Source: Streptomyces xanthii
GTDB taxonomy: Bacteria; Actinomycetota; Actinomycetes; Streptomycetales; Streptomycetaceae
NCBI RefSeq assembly: GCF_014621695.1
Contig: NZ_CP061281.1
Span: forward strand, 5,394,001 to 5,458,000
DNA: 64,000 nucleotides
Reading direction: 5' to 3'
Shown: positions 15,792 to 24,847 of the stretch, in pieces
Numbering within the stretch: position 1 is the stretch's first letter
Layout: every line of letters starts with the position of its first letter
The notes under the pieces: model-generated
The model's database searches: none
What the model saw: only the letters and a program-made list of their open reading frames with translations
What the model was told of the DNA's origin: nothing
Translations under genes and position numbers: made by a program

Positions 15792-17258
15792 CTAGCGGGG
15801 TGCCTGCCAGATCACCGGCGACGCCTGCGCGCCTTCGTCCGGAGCCCCGTCGTCCGTCACCGTCAGACGGACGCCCGGGCGGCCGTCGGGCAGGGTGGCC
15901 CGCGCGTCGACCGAGACGTCGATCCGGGACACGCCCGCACGCCGCGAGGCCGTGGCCAGGGCGCGGCGCAACGCCGCGAGGAGATGGGTCTGGGCCTGGT
16001 CCGGCACCGCGGACTCCACGGCGCCGGTGAAGTGGACGGACGGGCTGAAGCCGAGGACCGCCGCCGCGCCCGCCGTCTCCCGCAGCACCTTGCCGCGGAA
16101 CGTCGACGGGGCGTCCGACGGCGGCTGCTGCAGCGCGAAGATCGTCGTACGGACCTCCTGGACCGTCGACTCCAGCTCGTCCACGGCCTGCGCCAGCATC
16201 GTGCGCACCTCCGCGGCCTGCGCCCGGCGCGCCGCCGTCTCCAGCATCATCCCCGTCGCGAACAGCCGCTGGATCACGAGATCGTGCAGGTCACGGGCGA
16301 TCCGGTCACGGTCCTCGAACACGGCGAGCCGCTCCCGGCCGGCCTGCGCGTCGGCGAGGACCAGCGCGAGCGCCGCCTGCGAGGCGAACTGGGTCGCCAG
16401 CCGGTGGTCCACCGGCGTGTAGGGGCGGGCGCCGGGGGAGCGGGGCAGGGCCAGGGTGCCGATCAGCTTCCCCGCCGCCCGCAGCGGCAGCATCATGCTC
16501 GGCCCGAACAGGCTCCGTACCCGCGTCGTCATCCGCGGGTCGGTCGCCGAGTCGTCGATGAACACCGGCTCACCGGCCAGGAGTTGATCGAGGACCGCCG
16601 TGCCAGGACGGATCGTGGCCCCGAGCAGCACAGCCGGGTCGTCCGTCGTGGCCGCCGCGACGATCTCCATGCCGCCCTCTTCGGTCGGCTGGAGCACCAC
16701 CCCGGCCGCCGCGTCCGCGAGCAGCCGCGCCTGCTCGGCGACCGTCGTCAGGGCGTCCCCCGGGGCGCCGGTGAGCAGCGCCGTCGTCACCGCCGCCGCG
16801 CCCTCGATCCAGCGCTCGCGCTGCCGCGCGCTCTCGTACAGGCGCGCGTTGCCCAGCGCGATGCCCGCCTGGCCCGCCAGAACCCGCAGTACTTCCAGGT
16901 CGGCGCCCGTGAACCCCTCGGGCGCGCGCCGCCCGGTCAGCCGCAGCCGGCCGCACACCGCGCCCTGCACCAGGACCGGCACCGCGAGCAGCCCCGGCTC
17001 GTGCAGCACCGCGTCGTACGGCTCGCCGGGCGGCAGCTCGGGCCGGGCGCCCTCGCTGGTCACCACCTCGACCAGCCGGCCGTGATCGGGGTCGAGGACG
17101 CCGAGCACACCGTGCCGGGCGCCGGTCAGCGCGGTCGCGCTGTCCACCAGCTGCCGCAGCGTGGCCCGCGGTTCGAGGTCGGTGCCGATGGTCAGGACCG
17201 CTTCCAGGAGGACGGACAGGCCGGACGGAGCGCCGGGCTCCGGCCCGCTCGGGCTCAT
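15792..17258 (-). CDS. GAF-GAF histidine-kinase-like protein with truncated ATPase domain
   Basis: 488 residues from the ATG at 17256-17258 (GGAG 11 bases upstream; a GTG seven codons earlier lacks a site). Two GAF domains (about 15-165 and 180-325) are followed by a HisKA_3 dimerisation helix with intact phospho-acceptor His (DRDRIARDLHDLVIQRLF), as in DevS/NarL-partner kinases. The C-terminal ATPase region is badly degenerate. The N-box reads RALATASRRAG with no Asn, the G1 box is TDDGAP, and the chain ends about 20 residues later with no G2 box. It probably cannot bind ATP normally. It lies 24 bp after the MreB-like gene. Confidence 0.8.
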   Translation of the reverse strand: MSPSGPEPGAPSGLSVLLEAVLTIGTDLEPRATLRQLVDSATALTGARHGVLGVLDPDHGRLVEVVTSEGARPELPPGEPYDAVLHEPGLLAVPVLVQGAVCGRLRLTGRRAPEGFTGADLEVLRVLAGQAGIALGNARLYESARQRERWIEGAAAVTTALLTGAPGDALTTVAEQARLLADAAAGVVLQPTEEGGMEIVAAATTDDPAVLLGATIRPGTAVLDQLLAGEPVFIDDSATDPRMTTRVRSLFGPSMMLPLRAAGKLIGTLALPRSPGARPYTPVDHRLATQFASQAALALVLADAQAGRERLAVFEDRDRIARDLHDLVIQRLFATGMMLETAARRAQAAEVRTMLAQAVDELESTVQEVRTTIFALQQPPSDAPSTFRGKVLRETAGAAAVLGFSPSVHFTGAVESAVPDQAQTHLLAALRRALATASRRAGVSRIDVSVDARATLPDGRPGVRLTVTDDGAPDEGAQASPVIWQAPR

Positions 17259-17282
17259 CGTGAGGGTCGCTCCGTACACCGG

Positions 17283-18320
17283 TCAGTCGGCCAGCGGGTC
17301 CAGGACCATCGGCTGGATCTTGCCCTCCATCATCGCGCCGAGCCCCTGCACCGCGCACACGTCGGGCCGTTCGGCGATGTGCACGGGCATGCCCGTGGCG
17401 TCCCGCAGCATCTGGTCCAGGCCCGGCAGCAGCGCCGAACCGCCGACCATCATGATCCCGCGGTCCGCGAGGTCGGCCACCAGGTCCGGCGGGCAGTCGC
17501 GCAGCACCTTGCCGATGCCGTCCAGGACCGCCGTCAGCGGGGTGTGGATGGCGCGCCGCACCGCCGAGGTGTCGACGTGCACCGAGCGGGCCAGGCCCGT
17601 CGCCACGTCCCGGCCGTGGATCTCGGTCTGCTCGGGGCCGCTCGGCGTGAGCCCGTTGCCGCTCAGCGCGAGCTGCAGGGGGCGTACGGACTGGGAGGGC
17701 AGCATCAGCTCATGGTGCTGGCGCAGGTGCTGCACCACGGCGTGGTCGATGGCGTCGCCGCCGACCGGGATCCGCTCCGCCGTCACGATCGCGCCGAGCG
17801 ACAGCACCGCGATCTGCGTCGTCGCCGCCCCGCACACCATGATCATGGTGGCCTCGGGCTGCTCGACGGGCAGGCCGCAGCCGACCGCCGCCGCGATCAG
17901 CGTGTCGACCAGCTCGACCCGTCTCGCGCCGAGCCCGACGAGGGTCTCCACGGCGGCCCGCTGGGCGAGCGGGTCCGCGTCGTGCGGGGTGCACGCCGCC
18001 GCGCGCAGCCGGGGCTTGCGGCGCAGGGCGCGGCGCAGCTTCTCGCCCAGCAGGTGACGCAGCATCCGCTGCGCCATCTCGATGTCGACGACGGTGCCGC
18101 CGGAGACGGGACGCACGACCCGGATGTAGTCGGGGGTCCGCCCGGTCATCTTCTCGGCGAACTCACCGACCGCGATCAGGGCGCCGGTACGGGTGTTGAC
18201 CGCGGCCGCGCTCGGCTCGTCGACGACGAGACCCGCGCCCTTCACGTACACGCGGGTGCGGGCGGCGCCCAGGTCGACGGCGAAGTGGCAGCGGCGCAGC
18301 TGCTCCAGACTGACGGTCAT
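17283..18320 (-). CDS. Degenerate MreB/Mbl-like actin-family protein
   Basis: 345 residues from the ATG at 18318-18320 with GGGAGG 8 bases upstream; the longer frame to 18401 lacks a site. The overall MreB fold is recognisable: phosphate-1 strand HFAVDLGAARTRVYVKG, later GDAIDHAVVQHLRQHH, and C-terminal GIMMVGGSALLPGLDQML. The phosphate-2 motif normally reading DIGGGTT is VCGAATT, and the usual IEEP block is VDTL, so nucleotide binding or hydrolysis is doubtful. MreB proteins normally polymerise under the membrane to direct wall synthesis. S. coelicolor has a divergent third MreB homologue (SCO6166); correspondence here is only a guess. Confidence 0.82.
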   Translation of the reverse strand: MTVSLEQLRRCHFAVDLGAARTRVYVKGAGLVVDEPSAAAVNTRTGALIAVGEFAEKMTGRTPDYIRVVRPVSGGTVVDIEMAQRMLRHLLGEKLRRALRRKPRLRAAACTPHDADPLAQRAAVETLVGLGARRVELVDTLIAAAVGCGLPVEQPEATMIMVCGAATTQIAVLSLGAIVTAERIPVGGDAIDHAVVQHLRQHHELMLPSQSVRPLQLALSGNGLTPSGPEQTEIHGRDVATGLARSVHVDTSAVRRAIHTPLTAVLDGIGKVLRDCPPDLVADLADRGIMMVGGSALLPGLDQMLRDATGMPVHIAERPDVCAVQGLGAMMEGKIQPMVLDPLAD

Positions 18321-18435
18321 GGCAGTTCCTCCCGAGAGCGCAGACCGTGGGCGGGCCGTCGGAATGCGGCCCACTAGAAATCGTGCGTCCGTGGCGGGCA
18401 TCGCGCGCGCTGGAGTGGGCCGGGTGGGGCTGGGC

Positions 18436-21400
18436 TCAATGGGGGTTGCGCGTGCGCACGATGTCGGTCAGCCGGGCCAGGTCCCGGAAGACGTGACGGG
18501 CTCCGGCGCGCTCCAGTGCCTGCTCGGCCTGCGGGGACGCCGCGTAGCCGATGAACGGCAGGCTGAGCTGCCGGGCCGCCTCCAGCTCGGCGGGCTGAGA
18601 GCCGATCACCAGGCCGCGGGGTGTGGGTGATCCGGGCTGGTGCAGGGACCGGAGCAGCGCGTCCGGGTGCGGCAGCAGCCTGGGCGGATCCCCGACACGG
18701 CCCTGCACCGCCCGTCTCACGGGCAGGGCGCGACTGTCCACGTACTCCCTGACGACGTGTGAGGAGACGTCGGAGAACACGGCGACGGGCAGCCCCGCCG
18801 CGTCGAGGGCGCGGACCAGGCCGTCCGCGCCCTCGACACGGCGGGCGGTGCGCAGCGCGCGGGACTCGACGGCGTCGAGCCGCTCGCGCAGGGGGCGGCT
18901 CAGGCGAGGGTGGCGGGCGAAGGCGCGCAGGACGTCGAGAGGATGCGGCTCGGCGCCCGGGTGCGGGTCGAGCGGGGCGCCGCTCAGCGCCTCCTCCGGA
19001 TCGCGCAGCTCCGCCACCAGCCCGGTCAGTTCCAGTGCGGCGCGGCGGGCGTCCCCCTGGCGGGGATACAGGTGCACGAGCAGGCCGTCGAAGCCGACGA
19101 GCGCGCACTCGGCGGAGTCGATCAGGCGGGCCACGTCGTCGCGCGCCGGCTTCTGCGGGGACGGCGGGCGGGCGGTCTCCGGGGCGGGCGCGGCCTGCGC
19201 GTCGGGGAGCACCCAGCGCACGGTGTGCCCGGGGATCGGGCGGACGCGCGCCGGATCGGCCGGGGGGACGCCCAGCCGGAGATTCCAGGCCAGCCGGGCC
19301 GGCAGGTCCGGGCCCCGGGACCGGCGTGCGGCGGCCTCGACAGGATCGGTGATCTGCACGACGGCGCGGGCGCCGGGCAGCACCTCGTCCAGGGGGTACG
19401 TGTACGCGCGCAGGTCGACCTCGTAGCACTCCACGTACGCCTCGCGCGGGCCGGGCGGGTCGAGGGTGCGGACGCCGTCCGGGCGGACGTAGACCAGGGT
19501 CGTGCCCGGGGCGGGCGGGACGCCTTCGGCCGGGAGGTCGAGGGGGCCCCGGACGAGGGACTCGGGCGGCGGCCCGGCGGGCTCGTCCGGCGCGTCGGGG
19601 GCGGTCGTCGGGACCGGACGGCCGATCAGGCGGAGCAGTGCCTCGGTGTCGTAGCGGTTCGAGAGGGCGGCGTGGGCCAGGGCGAGGGCGTCGGTGCGCA
19701 GGTCGGTGCCGGGCAGGACGACGGCGTCGCTCGTGGCGTCGGCGAGGACCCGGCCGAGGTACTGGCGCAGGGCCGGGTCGCCCATGGCCTCGTACGCGAC
19801 CAGGGAGTCGGCCACCTGGAAGAGCCGGTCGAGCCGTCCCGGGACGGTCTCCATCAGGGGGAGCCGGTCCGGGGGGACCAGTTCGTTGAGGCGGTCCGCC
19901 GCGTCCGGCCCCTCCGTGTAGCGGATCAGCTGGGCCAGGACCCGGAGCCCGTCCTCGTGGCCGAGTGCGGCCCGGGCCACCTCCTCCAGGGCGTGCCGGC
20001 TGCTGCCGCCCAGGTGGATCGTGCAGTCGAGCCGGTCGGCCAGGATCGAGGCGCACAGGGCGCGGTGGCCGCGGTGGCGCTGGACGGCGAGGCCTTGCAG
20101 GGCGGCGACGACGTCGGACACGTCGAGGCCCTGGTCTTCCGCTCTGTCGAGTGCCTCACCGGCGGTGCTCACGGCGTCCGGGGCGTGGCGGCCCAGGGAG
20201 CCGATCAGGGCGCGCCGGCCCCGGGGCATGCTCAGTACGGCGGCGGCGATCTCCAAGGACGGGGGGCGGGAGCCCAGTGCGGGTGACAGGCCGCTGCGGC
20301 GCAGTTCGGCGTTGAGGTCGGCGACCAGCGCGGAGCGCGCCTGCTCCCGGTGGCGCAGCGACTCGTCGAGCACCCACGCCAGTTGGCGTTCCACCGACGC
20401 CGAGAGGTGCTGGTGGATCCAGTGGGTGGGAGGGTCCCCTACGGGGCGAAGGCCCAGGACGCGAGCCCGGTCCGCCGTGACGAGCCGTGCGGAGACCGCC
20501 ACTTCCAGCGGGGCGGGGGAGAAGCCGGGAGTGACCTTGGGGATGCGGACGCCCTTCGGCCAGAAGGTCACGGAGAGGTCGCCCGTGAGCTGGAGGTCGG
20601 CGGCCGTCCCGGCGAGCCGGGTGACGACGGCTTCGAGGAGGCGGTCCAGTGCCTCGGGCGTGGCGATGAGCTCTTCGTGCAGATGCGGGGAGGAGGTGGC
20701 CGCCGTGTGGTCCGCCTCGGCGAGGTCGGCGCTCGCGGCCAACCGGCCGGCCAGAACGGACAGTTGATTGCTCCGGCCGTCGGGGGCACTGAACAGCACG
20801 GAGGCGTGGCTCGGCGCGCTCACGGCCGGCTCGGGCTCCGAGGGCGTCTTCGCCGACGGGGCGGGGACTAGCGGCACCCGGGACTCCCGGTCCAGGTCGG
20901 CCCGCAGCGCGAGCAACGTCAGGCGCAGTTCGGTGAGTTCGGCGCGGGCCGCCTCCGCGCCGGGGCCCGGGACGCCGTCCAGTGGGGTGCCTTCGTACAG
21001 GTCGAGGACGCGCTGGACGAGGGCGCGGGTGGAGCCGAGGGTCAGGGGCGTGCGGTTCGTGTAGGCGGTGTCCGCGGTCCGCGCCGCGTTCAGGAGCTCC
21101 GTCACGTCGAGCAGGTCGGCGCTCGTGTGCACCGCGTACCCGTCGTCGACCTCCGCGATCAGACCGGCGCCGGCCCCGCGCAGCCGGGACACGCAGGCGG
21201 CGAGCGCCGCGTCCGGGTCCTCGGGGCGGTCCTCGGGGTCCCATACGGCGTCGGCCAGTTCGGCGCGGGTCAGCGGGTGGCCGGTGCGCAGGAGCAGGGC
21301 GCACAGCACGGCCGCGTCGACGGGGGAGTAGAGCGGGATCTCGGGGGCGTCGTCGCCGTCGTTCGGGAGGACCTTGAGCGGGCCGAGCAGGCTGTAGACG

Positions 21401-23781
21401 AGCGGGGGGCGGATCGTGGCGCCGTCGTCGACGAGCGCGAGCCGTGCGTGGCCGTCGGCGAGGCCGCGCAGATTGCTCTCCATCTGCCCGGCGCCGCCCG
21501 AGAGCAGGGTCTGCGTGAACCCGGGCGCGCAGCCCAACTGGCGGCACAGTGCGGCCAGTTGTTCAGTGTCGCGGTCGAAGGCGCCGGTCTGGCCGGCGCT
21601 CGCGGGGGCGAACTGGACGAGCTTCACCGTGCCGTCGGGCAGCAGCATCGCCCGCGATCCGCGCACCCCGCCATGGGCGAACCCGGCGTCGTGGACCGCC
21701 ACCAGAGCGCCGCCCAGGCCCGCGGCCACCCGGGTCAGCAGGGAACCGGGCAGCCGCCCCGGGGTGAGGGAACCGAGCGGGACGCCGTCCAGGTACTCCA
21801 TCACCAGATAGGGGACCGGAGCCTCCGTGTCGGCGTCGGACACGGCGACGACGTTCGGATGCCGCAACTGCCGCAGCCGCTCGGCCATGTGACGGAACGC
21901 GGGGCGCCCCCGCGCGGGCAGCGACGGGTACAGCTTCACCGCCACGGCCGCCCCGGACCCCGTGTCCCGCGCCCGCCACACCGAGCCGCCGGGCCGCACC
22001 TGCCGCACGAGCCGGTAACGCCCGCCGAGCAGCACCCCCGGGGCGGGGACGGCCGGCGCCGCGGAGCCGCCCATGCGCTCCAGCGTCTCGGCGCTGACCT
22101 CCGCCACCGCCCCGTCCCCGCCGGGGTCCGCCCCCGGCGACGTCGTCACGGGCAGTTCCGGCGGCACCGTGTCGACCAGCGCTTCGATCAACGCGCCGCG
22201 CTCCGCGAGGAGTCGGGCCGTGCGTCCGCGTTCGCTGCGCGGCAGGGAGCGCAGCAGCAGCTCCCGGACGCCGGGGCGGAACGCGTAGGAGCCGGGCGGA
22301 CCGGGGACCTCCACGAGCATGCCCGAGACGATGATCTCGGCGAGGTGCGCCGGGCGCGGATCGGGTTCCAGGACGGAGTGGACGAGCCGCATCACCGGCA
22401 GGTGCGGCACTCCGAGCGCCAGATGCCCGGCGAGCCGGAACGCCTCCGGCGAGGCGGATCCCCGGAAGCCGAGCACGAGCCGCTCGGCGTCGGTCATCGG
22501 GTCCGGATCGTCGTCCGGGCCGGCCGTCCCGTAGGGGTCGACGGTCCCGTACCGCTCGACCGTCCTGTACTGGTCCACCGTCCCGGACCGGTCCGTCGCG
22601 CCGTACCGGCCCGCCTCCGACAGGTCCGGGCCCGGGTCCGGGGCCGTCGCGTCGGCGGGCCCCGCGGGGGTCAGCCAGGCCGCCGCGCCCGGCACCCGCG
22701 CGCCGCCCGGCGCGGCCGTCAGCCGGGCCCAGTGGGACAGCCAGCGGGGGTCCGCCTCCAGGACCGGGAGCGCGAGCGCGTCCGGGGCGTCCTCGGGCCG
22801 TGGCCAGGCGTCGGGATCGTACGGGGCGAAACCCAGCGCGGACGCGGGCGCCGCCGGGTGCGGGGCGGTGAGGCGGCCCGGTACGGCGGGCAGGGCGGTG
22901 CCGGGCCACAGGCGTTCGGGGAGCGGCTGGAGCACCGCGAGCGGGACGCGCCGGGCCAGGGCGTGCAGGGTGCCGTACCAGCGGGCGCCCGCCTCCCCGG
23001 AGTGCCACTGCGGGCCGGAGCAGTCGCTGAGGACCAGCACGGCGGTCCGGCCGTCGGGCGGCACGACCAGGCCGTGGATCCGGCCGTCCGGCGACGCCTC
23101 GTGGACGGCGATCGTACGGAAGACGCCCGACTGCCCGAAGAGTCCGTGCAGTTCGCGCAGGAGGGGGCGCCAGACCGGCATGGTCGGCCCGTTGTCGTGG
23201 ACCAGCACGAGCCGCAGCCAGCGCTCGGGCGCCGGGCGCAGTACGGGCAGCCAGGCGTCGGGTCCGCCGCCGAGCCGGGCGATGCGGTCGGCGGTGGCGT
23301 GCTCGTCGAGCTCCGGCACGCCCGTCGGCGACGGCACCCGGCGCTTGAGGGGCCGCAGCGCGCGCTGCAGGGGCAGCGGGTGCCGCAGCATCGGCGGCGT
23401 GGGGGCCAGCGGCCCGGCCGGACCGGCGGCCTGGTCCTCGGCCACGTAGAGGGTGACCCGGGGCGGCTCCGGCATGAGCGGCCGGGGCTCGGGCGGTGCC
23501 GGCGCGGGCTGGTCGACGGGGGCCGGTGGCGTGCGCGGGCCGGGCGGCGGGTGCGGCGGACCCGCCGGTGCCGTGGATCCGTCGCCGGACCCCGCGCCAC
23601 CGGAAGCGCCACCGGGAGCGGAAGCGCCGGAGGGCCCCGCGTCGCCCGTGCCCGTGGCGCTCTCCGCGCGGTCCAACGCCCGGGCCAGCCACAGCAGTTC
23701 CGCCAGCTCGGCCGGGGTGGGCCGCTCGCCGTCCGCCGCCGCGGCCAGCGCCGCCGCGAGCCGGTCGAGGTCACCTGCCAT
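18436..23781 (-). CDS. Giant SAV_2336-type scaffold: vWA-like, pseudokinase, wHTH-BTAD, helical region, degenerate HAD
   Basis: 1781 residues from the ATG at 23779-23781, 5 bp after the MoxR stop. Visible layout: a short helical N-terminus and Pro-rich linker; a vWA-like domain (about 185-300) with LVLVHDNGPTMPVW and VLVLSDCSGPQW; a helical block (about 425-560). A pseudokinase follows (about 583-790): VAVKLY keeps the Lys, but the HRD loop reads HGGVRGSRAMLL and DFG reads VQFAP. Next are a winged helix plus BTAD-like TPR (about 794-963), a mixed alpha/beta and helical region (about 990-1390) and a C-terminal HAD-like domain (about 1556-1781). In the HAD domain the nucleophile Asp is replaced (LVGFDGLL) and motif IV is IGSQPAE. 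Probably a cytoplasmic signalling platform. Confidence 0.85.
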   Translation of the reverse strand: MAGDLDRLAAALAAAADGERPTPAELAELLWLARALDRAESATGTGDAGPSGASAPGGASGGAGSGDGSTAPAGPPHPPPGPRTPPAPVDQPAPAPPEPRPLMPEPPRVTLYVAEDQAAGPAGPLAPTPPMLRHPLPLQRALRPLKRRVPSPTGVPELDEHATADRIARLGGGPDAWLPVLRPAPERWLRLVLVHDNGPTMPVWRPLLRELHGLFGQSGVFRTIAVHEASPDGRIHGLVVPPDGRTAVLVLSDCSGPQWHSGEAGARWYGTLHALARRVPLAVLQPLPERLWPGTALPAVPGRLTAPHPAAPASALGFAPYDPDAWPRPEDAPDALALPVLEADPRWLSHWARLTAAPGGARVPGAAAWLTPAGPADATAPDPGPDLSEAGRYGATDRSGTVDQYRTVERYGTVDPYGTAGPDDDPDPMTDAERLVLGFRGSASPEAFRLAGHLALGVPHLPVMRLVHSVLEPDPRPAHLAEIIVSGMLVEVPGPPGSYAFRPGVRELLLRSLPRSERGRTARLLAERGALIEALVDTVPPELPVTTSPGADPGGDGAVAEVSAETLERMGGSAAPAVPAPGVLLGGRYRLVRQVRPGGSVWRARDTGSGAAVAVKLYPSLPARGRPAFRHMAERLRQLRHPNVVAVSDADTEAPVPYLVMEYLDGVPLGSLTPGRLPGSLLTRVAAGLGGALVAVHDAGFAHGGVRGSRAMLLPDGTVKLVQFAPASAGQTGAFDRDTEQLAALCRQLGCAPGFTQTLLSGGAGQMESNLRGLADGHARLALVDDGATIRPPLVYSLLGPLKVLPNDGDDAPEIPLYSPVDAAVLCALLLRTGHPLTRAELADAVWDPEDRPEDPDAALAACVSRLRGAGAGLIAEVDDGYAVHTSADLLDVTELLNAARTADTAYTNRTPLTLGSTRALVQRVLDLYEGTPLDGVPGPGAEAARAELTELRLTLLALRADLDRESRVPLVPAPSAKTPSEPEPAVSAPSHASVLFSAPDGRSNQLSVLAGRLAASADLAEADHTAATSSPHLHEELIATPEALDRLLEAVVTRLAGTAADLQLTGDLSVTFWPKGVRIPKVTPGFSPAPLEVAVSARLVTADRARVLGLRPVGDPPTHWIHQHLSASVERQLAWVLDESLRHREQARSALVADLNAELRRSGLSPALGSRPPSLEIAAAVLSMPRGRRALIGSLGRHAPDAVSTAGEALDRAEDQGLDVSDVVAALQGLAVQRHRGHRALCASILADRLDCTIHLGGSSRHALEEVARAALGHEDGLRVLAQLIRYTEGPDAADRLNELVPPDRLPLMETVPGRLDRLFQVADSLVAYEAMGDPALRQYLGRVLADATSDAVVLPGTDLRTDALALAHAALSNRYDTEALLRLIGRPVPTTAPDAPDEPAGPPPESLVRGPLDLPAEGVPPAPGTTLVYVRPDGVRTLDPPGPREAYVECYEVDLRAYTYPLDEVLPGARAVVQITDPVEAAARRSRGPDLPARLAWNLRLGVPPADPARVRPIPGHTVRWVLPDAQAAPAPETARPPSPQKPARDDVARLIDSAECALVGFDGLLVHLYPRQGDARRAALELTGLVAELRDPEEALSGAPLDPHPGAEPHPLDVLRAFARHPRLSRPLRERLDAVESRALRTARRVEGADGLVRALDAAGLPVAVFSDVSSHVVREYVDSRALPVRRAVQGRVGDPPRLLPHPDALLRSLHQPGSPTPRGLVIGSQPAELEAARQLSLPFIGYAASPQAEQALERAGARHVFRDLARLTDIVRTRNPH

Positions 23782-23786
23782 CGTCG

Positions 23787-24788
23787 TCAGCCGCCGTCGT
23801 CGGGACGCGCGCCGAGCCCCGGCAGGAGCTGCTGGGCGAGCTCCTCGCGGGACGCCGCGTCCAGGCCCGCCGCGCCCGTGAGGTACAGCGCGTTGAGCAA
23901 CTGGTCCGTGGCCAGCTCGCCCGCGTCGGCGCGCCGCAGGAACCGGCCGATCAGCTCCTCGGCGTACCCGTCGGTCTCGCCCAGGTGCGCGTCGACGATC
24001 GCGGCCAGCTGGTCCCGGCCCGGGCGGCGCAGCCGCAGCCGGACGCAGCGGCGCAGGAACGCGGGCGGGAACTCCCGCTCCCCGTTGCTGGTCAGCACCA
24101 CGAACGGGAACGCGCGGCAGCGCACCCGGCCGGCCGCGACCGGCACCGTCTCGTCCGTACCGTCGGCCCGCACCCGCGCCTCGGTGCCCGCGCGCAGCAG
24201 TTCGGGAATCTCGTACTGGCCCTCCTCCAGCACGTTCAGCAGGTCGTTCGGCAGGTCGAGGTCGCCCTTGTCGATCTCGTCGACGAGCAGCGCCCGCGGC
24301 CGCTCGTGCGGCAGGAGCGCGGTGCCGAGGGGGCCGAGCCGCAGGTGGTCGGCGACGTCCGCCACGCCTTCCGCGGGCGGACGCCGCTCTCCGCGGGCCG
24401 CGTACAGGCGGGAGAGCGGGTCGTAGCGGTACAGGCCGTCCGCGAGCGTCGAGCGGCTCGTCACGTTCCAGCGCAGGACCGGGCCGAGCCGCAGCTCGCG
24501 GGCGACGGCGTAGGCGAGGGAGGACTTGCCGGTGCCGGGCGGCCCGGTGACCAGGAGCGGACGGCGCAGGTACAGCGCCGCGTTCACCAGGTCGACGCTC
24601 TCCGGCGTCGGCCGGTAGGTGTGGGCGCGGTGCAGCCGGTCGGGCGAGACCGCCGCCGTGTCCGCGTCCTCGGCAGGCGGCGGCAGGACCGGGCCGCCGT
24701 CGAACGCGCGCCAGGGCGGCGGGGCGGGCAGCCGGTCGATGCCGTCGTGCGGCGCGGACGCTCCCGTGTACACGGACCACTGCGGCAT
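23787..24788 (-). CDS. MoxR-family AAA+ ATPase
   Basis: 333 residues from the ATG at 24786-24788 (GGAG 11 bases upstream). A 50-residue Pro-rich N-terminal tail precedes the AAA+ core: Walker A GPPGTGKSS (about 81), Walker B ALLVDEIDKGD (about 165), the MoxR-specific insert DLPNDLLNVLEEGQYEIPEL, sensor 1 VLTSNGEREFPPAFLRRC (about 232) and a helical lid. MoxR ATPases act as chaperones that remodel or load vWA-domain partners. The downstream gene, 5 bp away, encodes a vWA-like domain, and the upstream gene a VMAP-C-like protein, so the three probably form one complex. Confidence 0.93.
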   Translation of the reverse strand: MPQWSVYTGASAPHDGIDRLPAPPPWRAFDGGPVLPPPAEDADTAAVSPDRLHRAHTYRPTPESVDLVNAALYLRRPLLVTGPPGTGKSSLAYAVARELRLGPVLRWNVTSRSTLADGLYRYDPLSRLYAARGERRPPAEGVADVADHLRLGPLGTALLPHERPRALLVDEIDKGDLDLPNDLLNVLEEGQYEIPELLRAGTEARVRADGTDETVPVAAGRVRCRAFPFVVLTSNGEREFPPAFLRRCVRLRLRRPGRDQLAAIVDAHLGETDGYAEELIGRFLRRADAGELATDQLLNALYLTGAAGLDAASREELAQQLLPGLGARPDDGG

Positions 24789-24847
24789 GTTCGGCTCGTC
24801 TCCGTACGTCGTTCGATTCGTCGTCGTTCGTGGATGATGCGGGTCGA

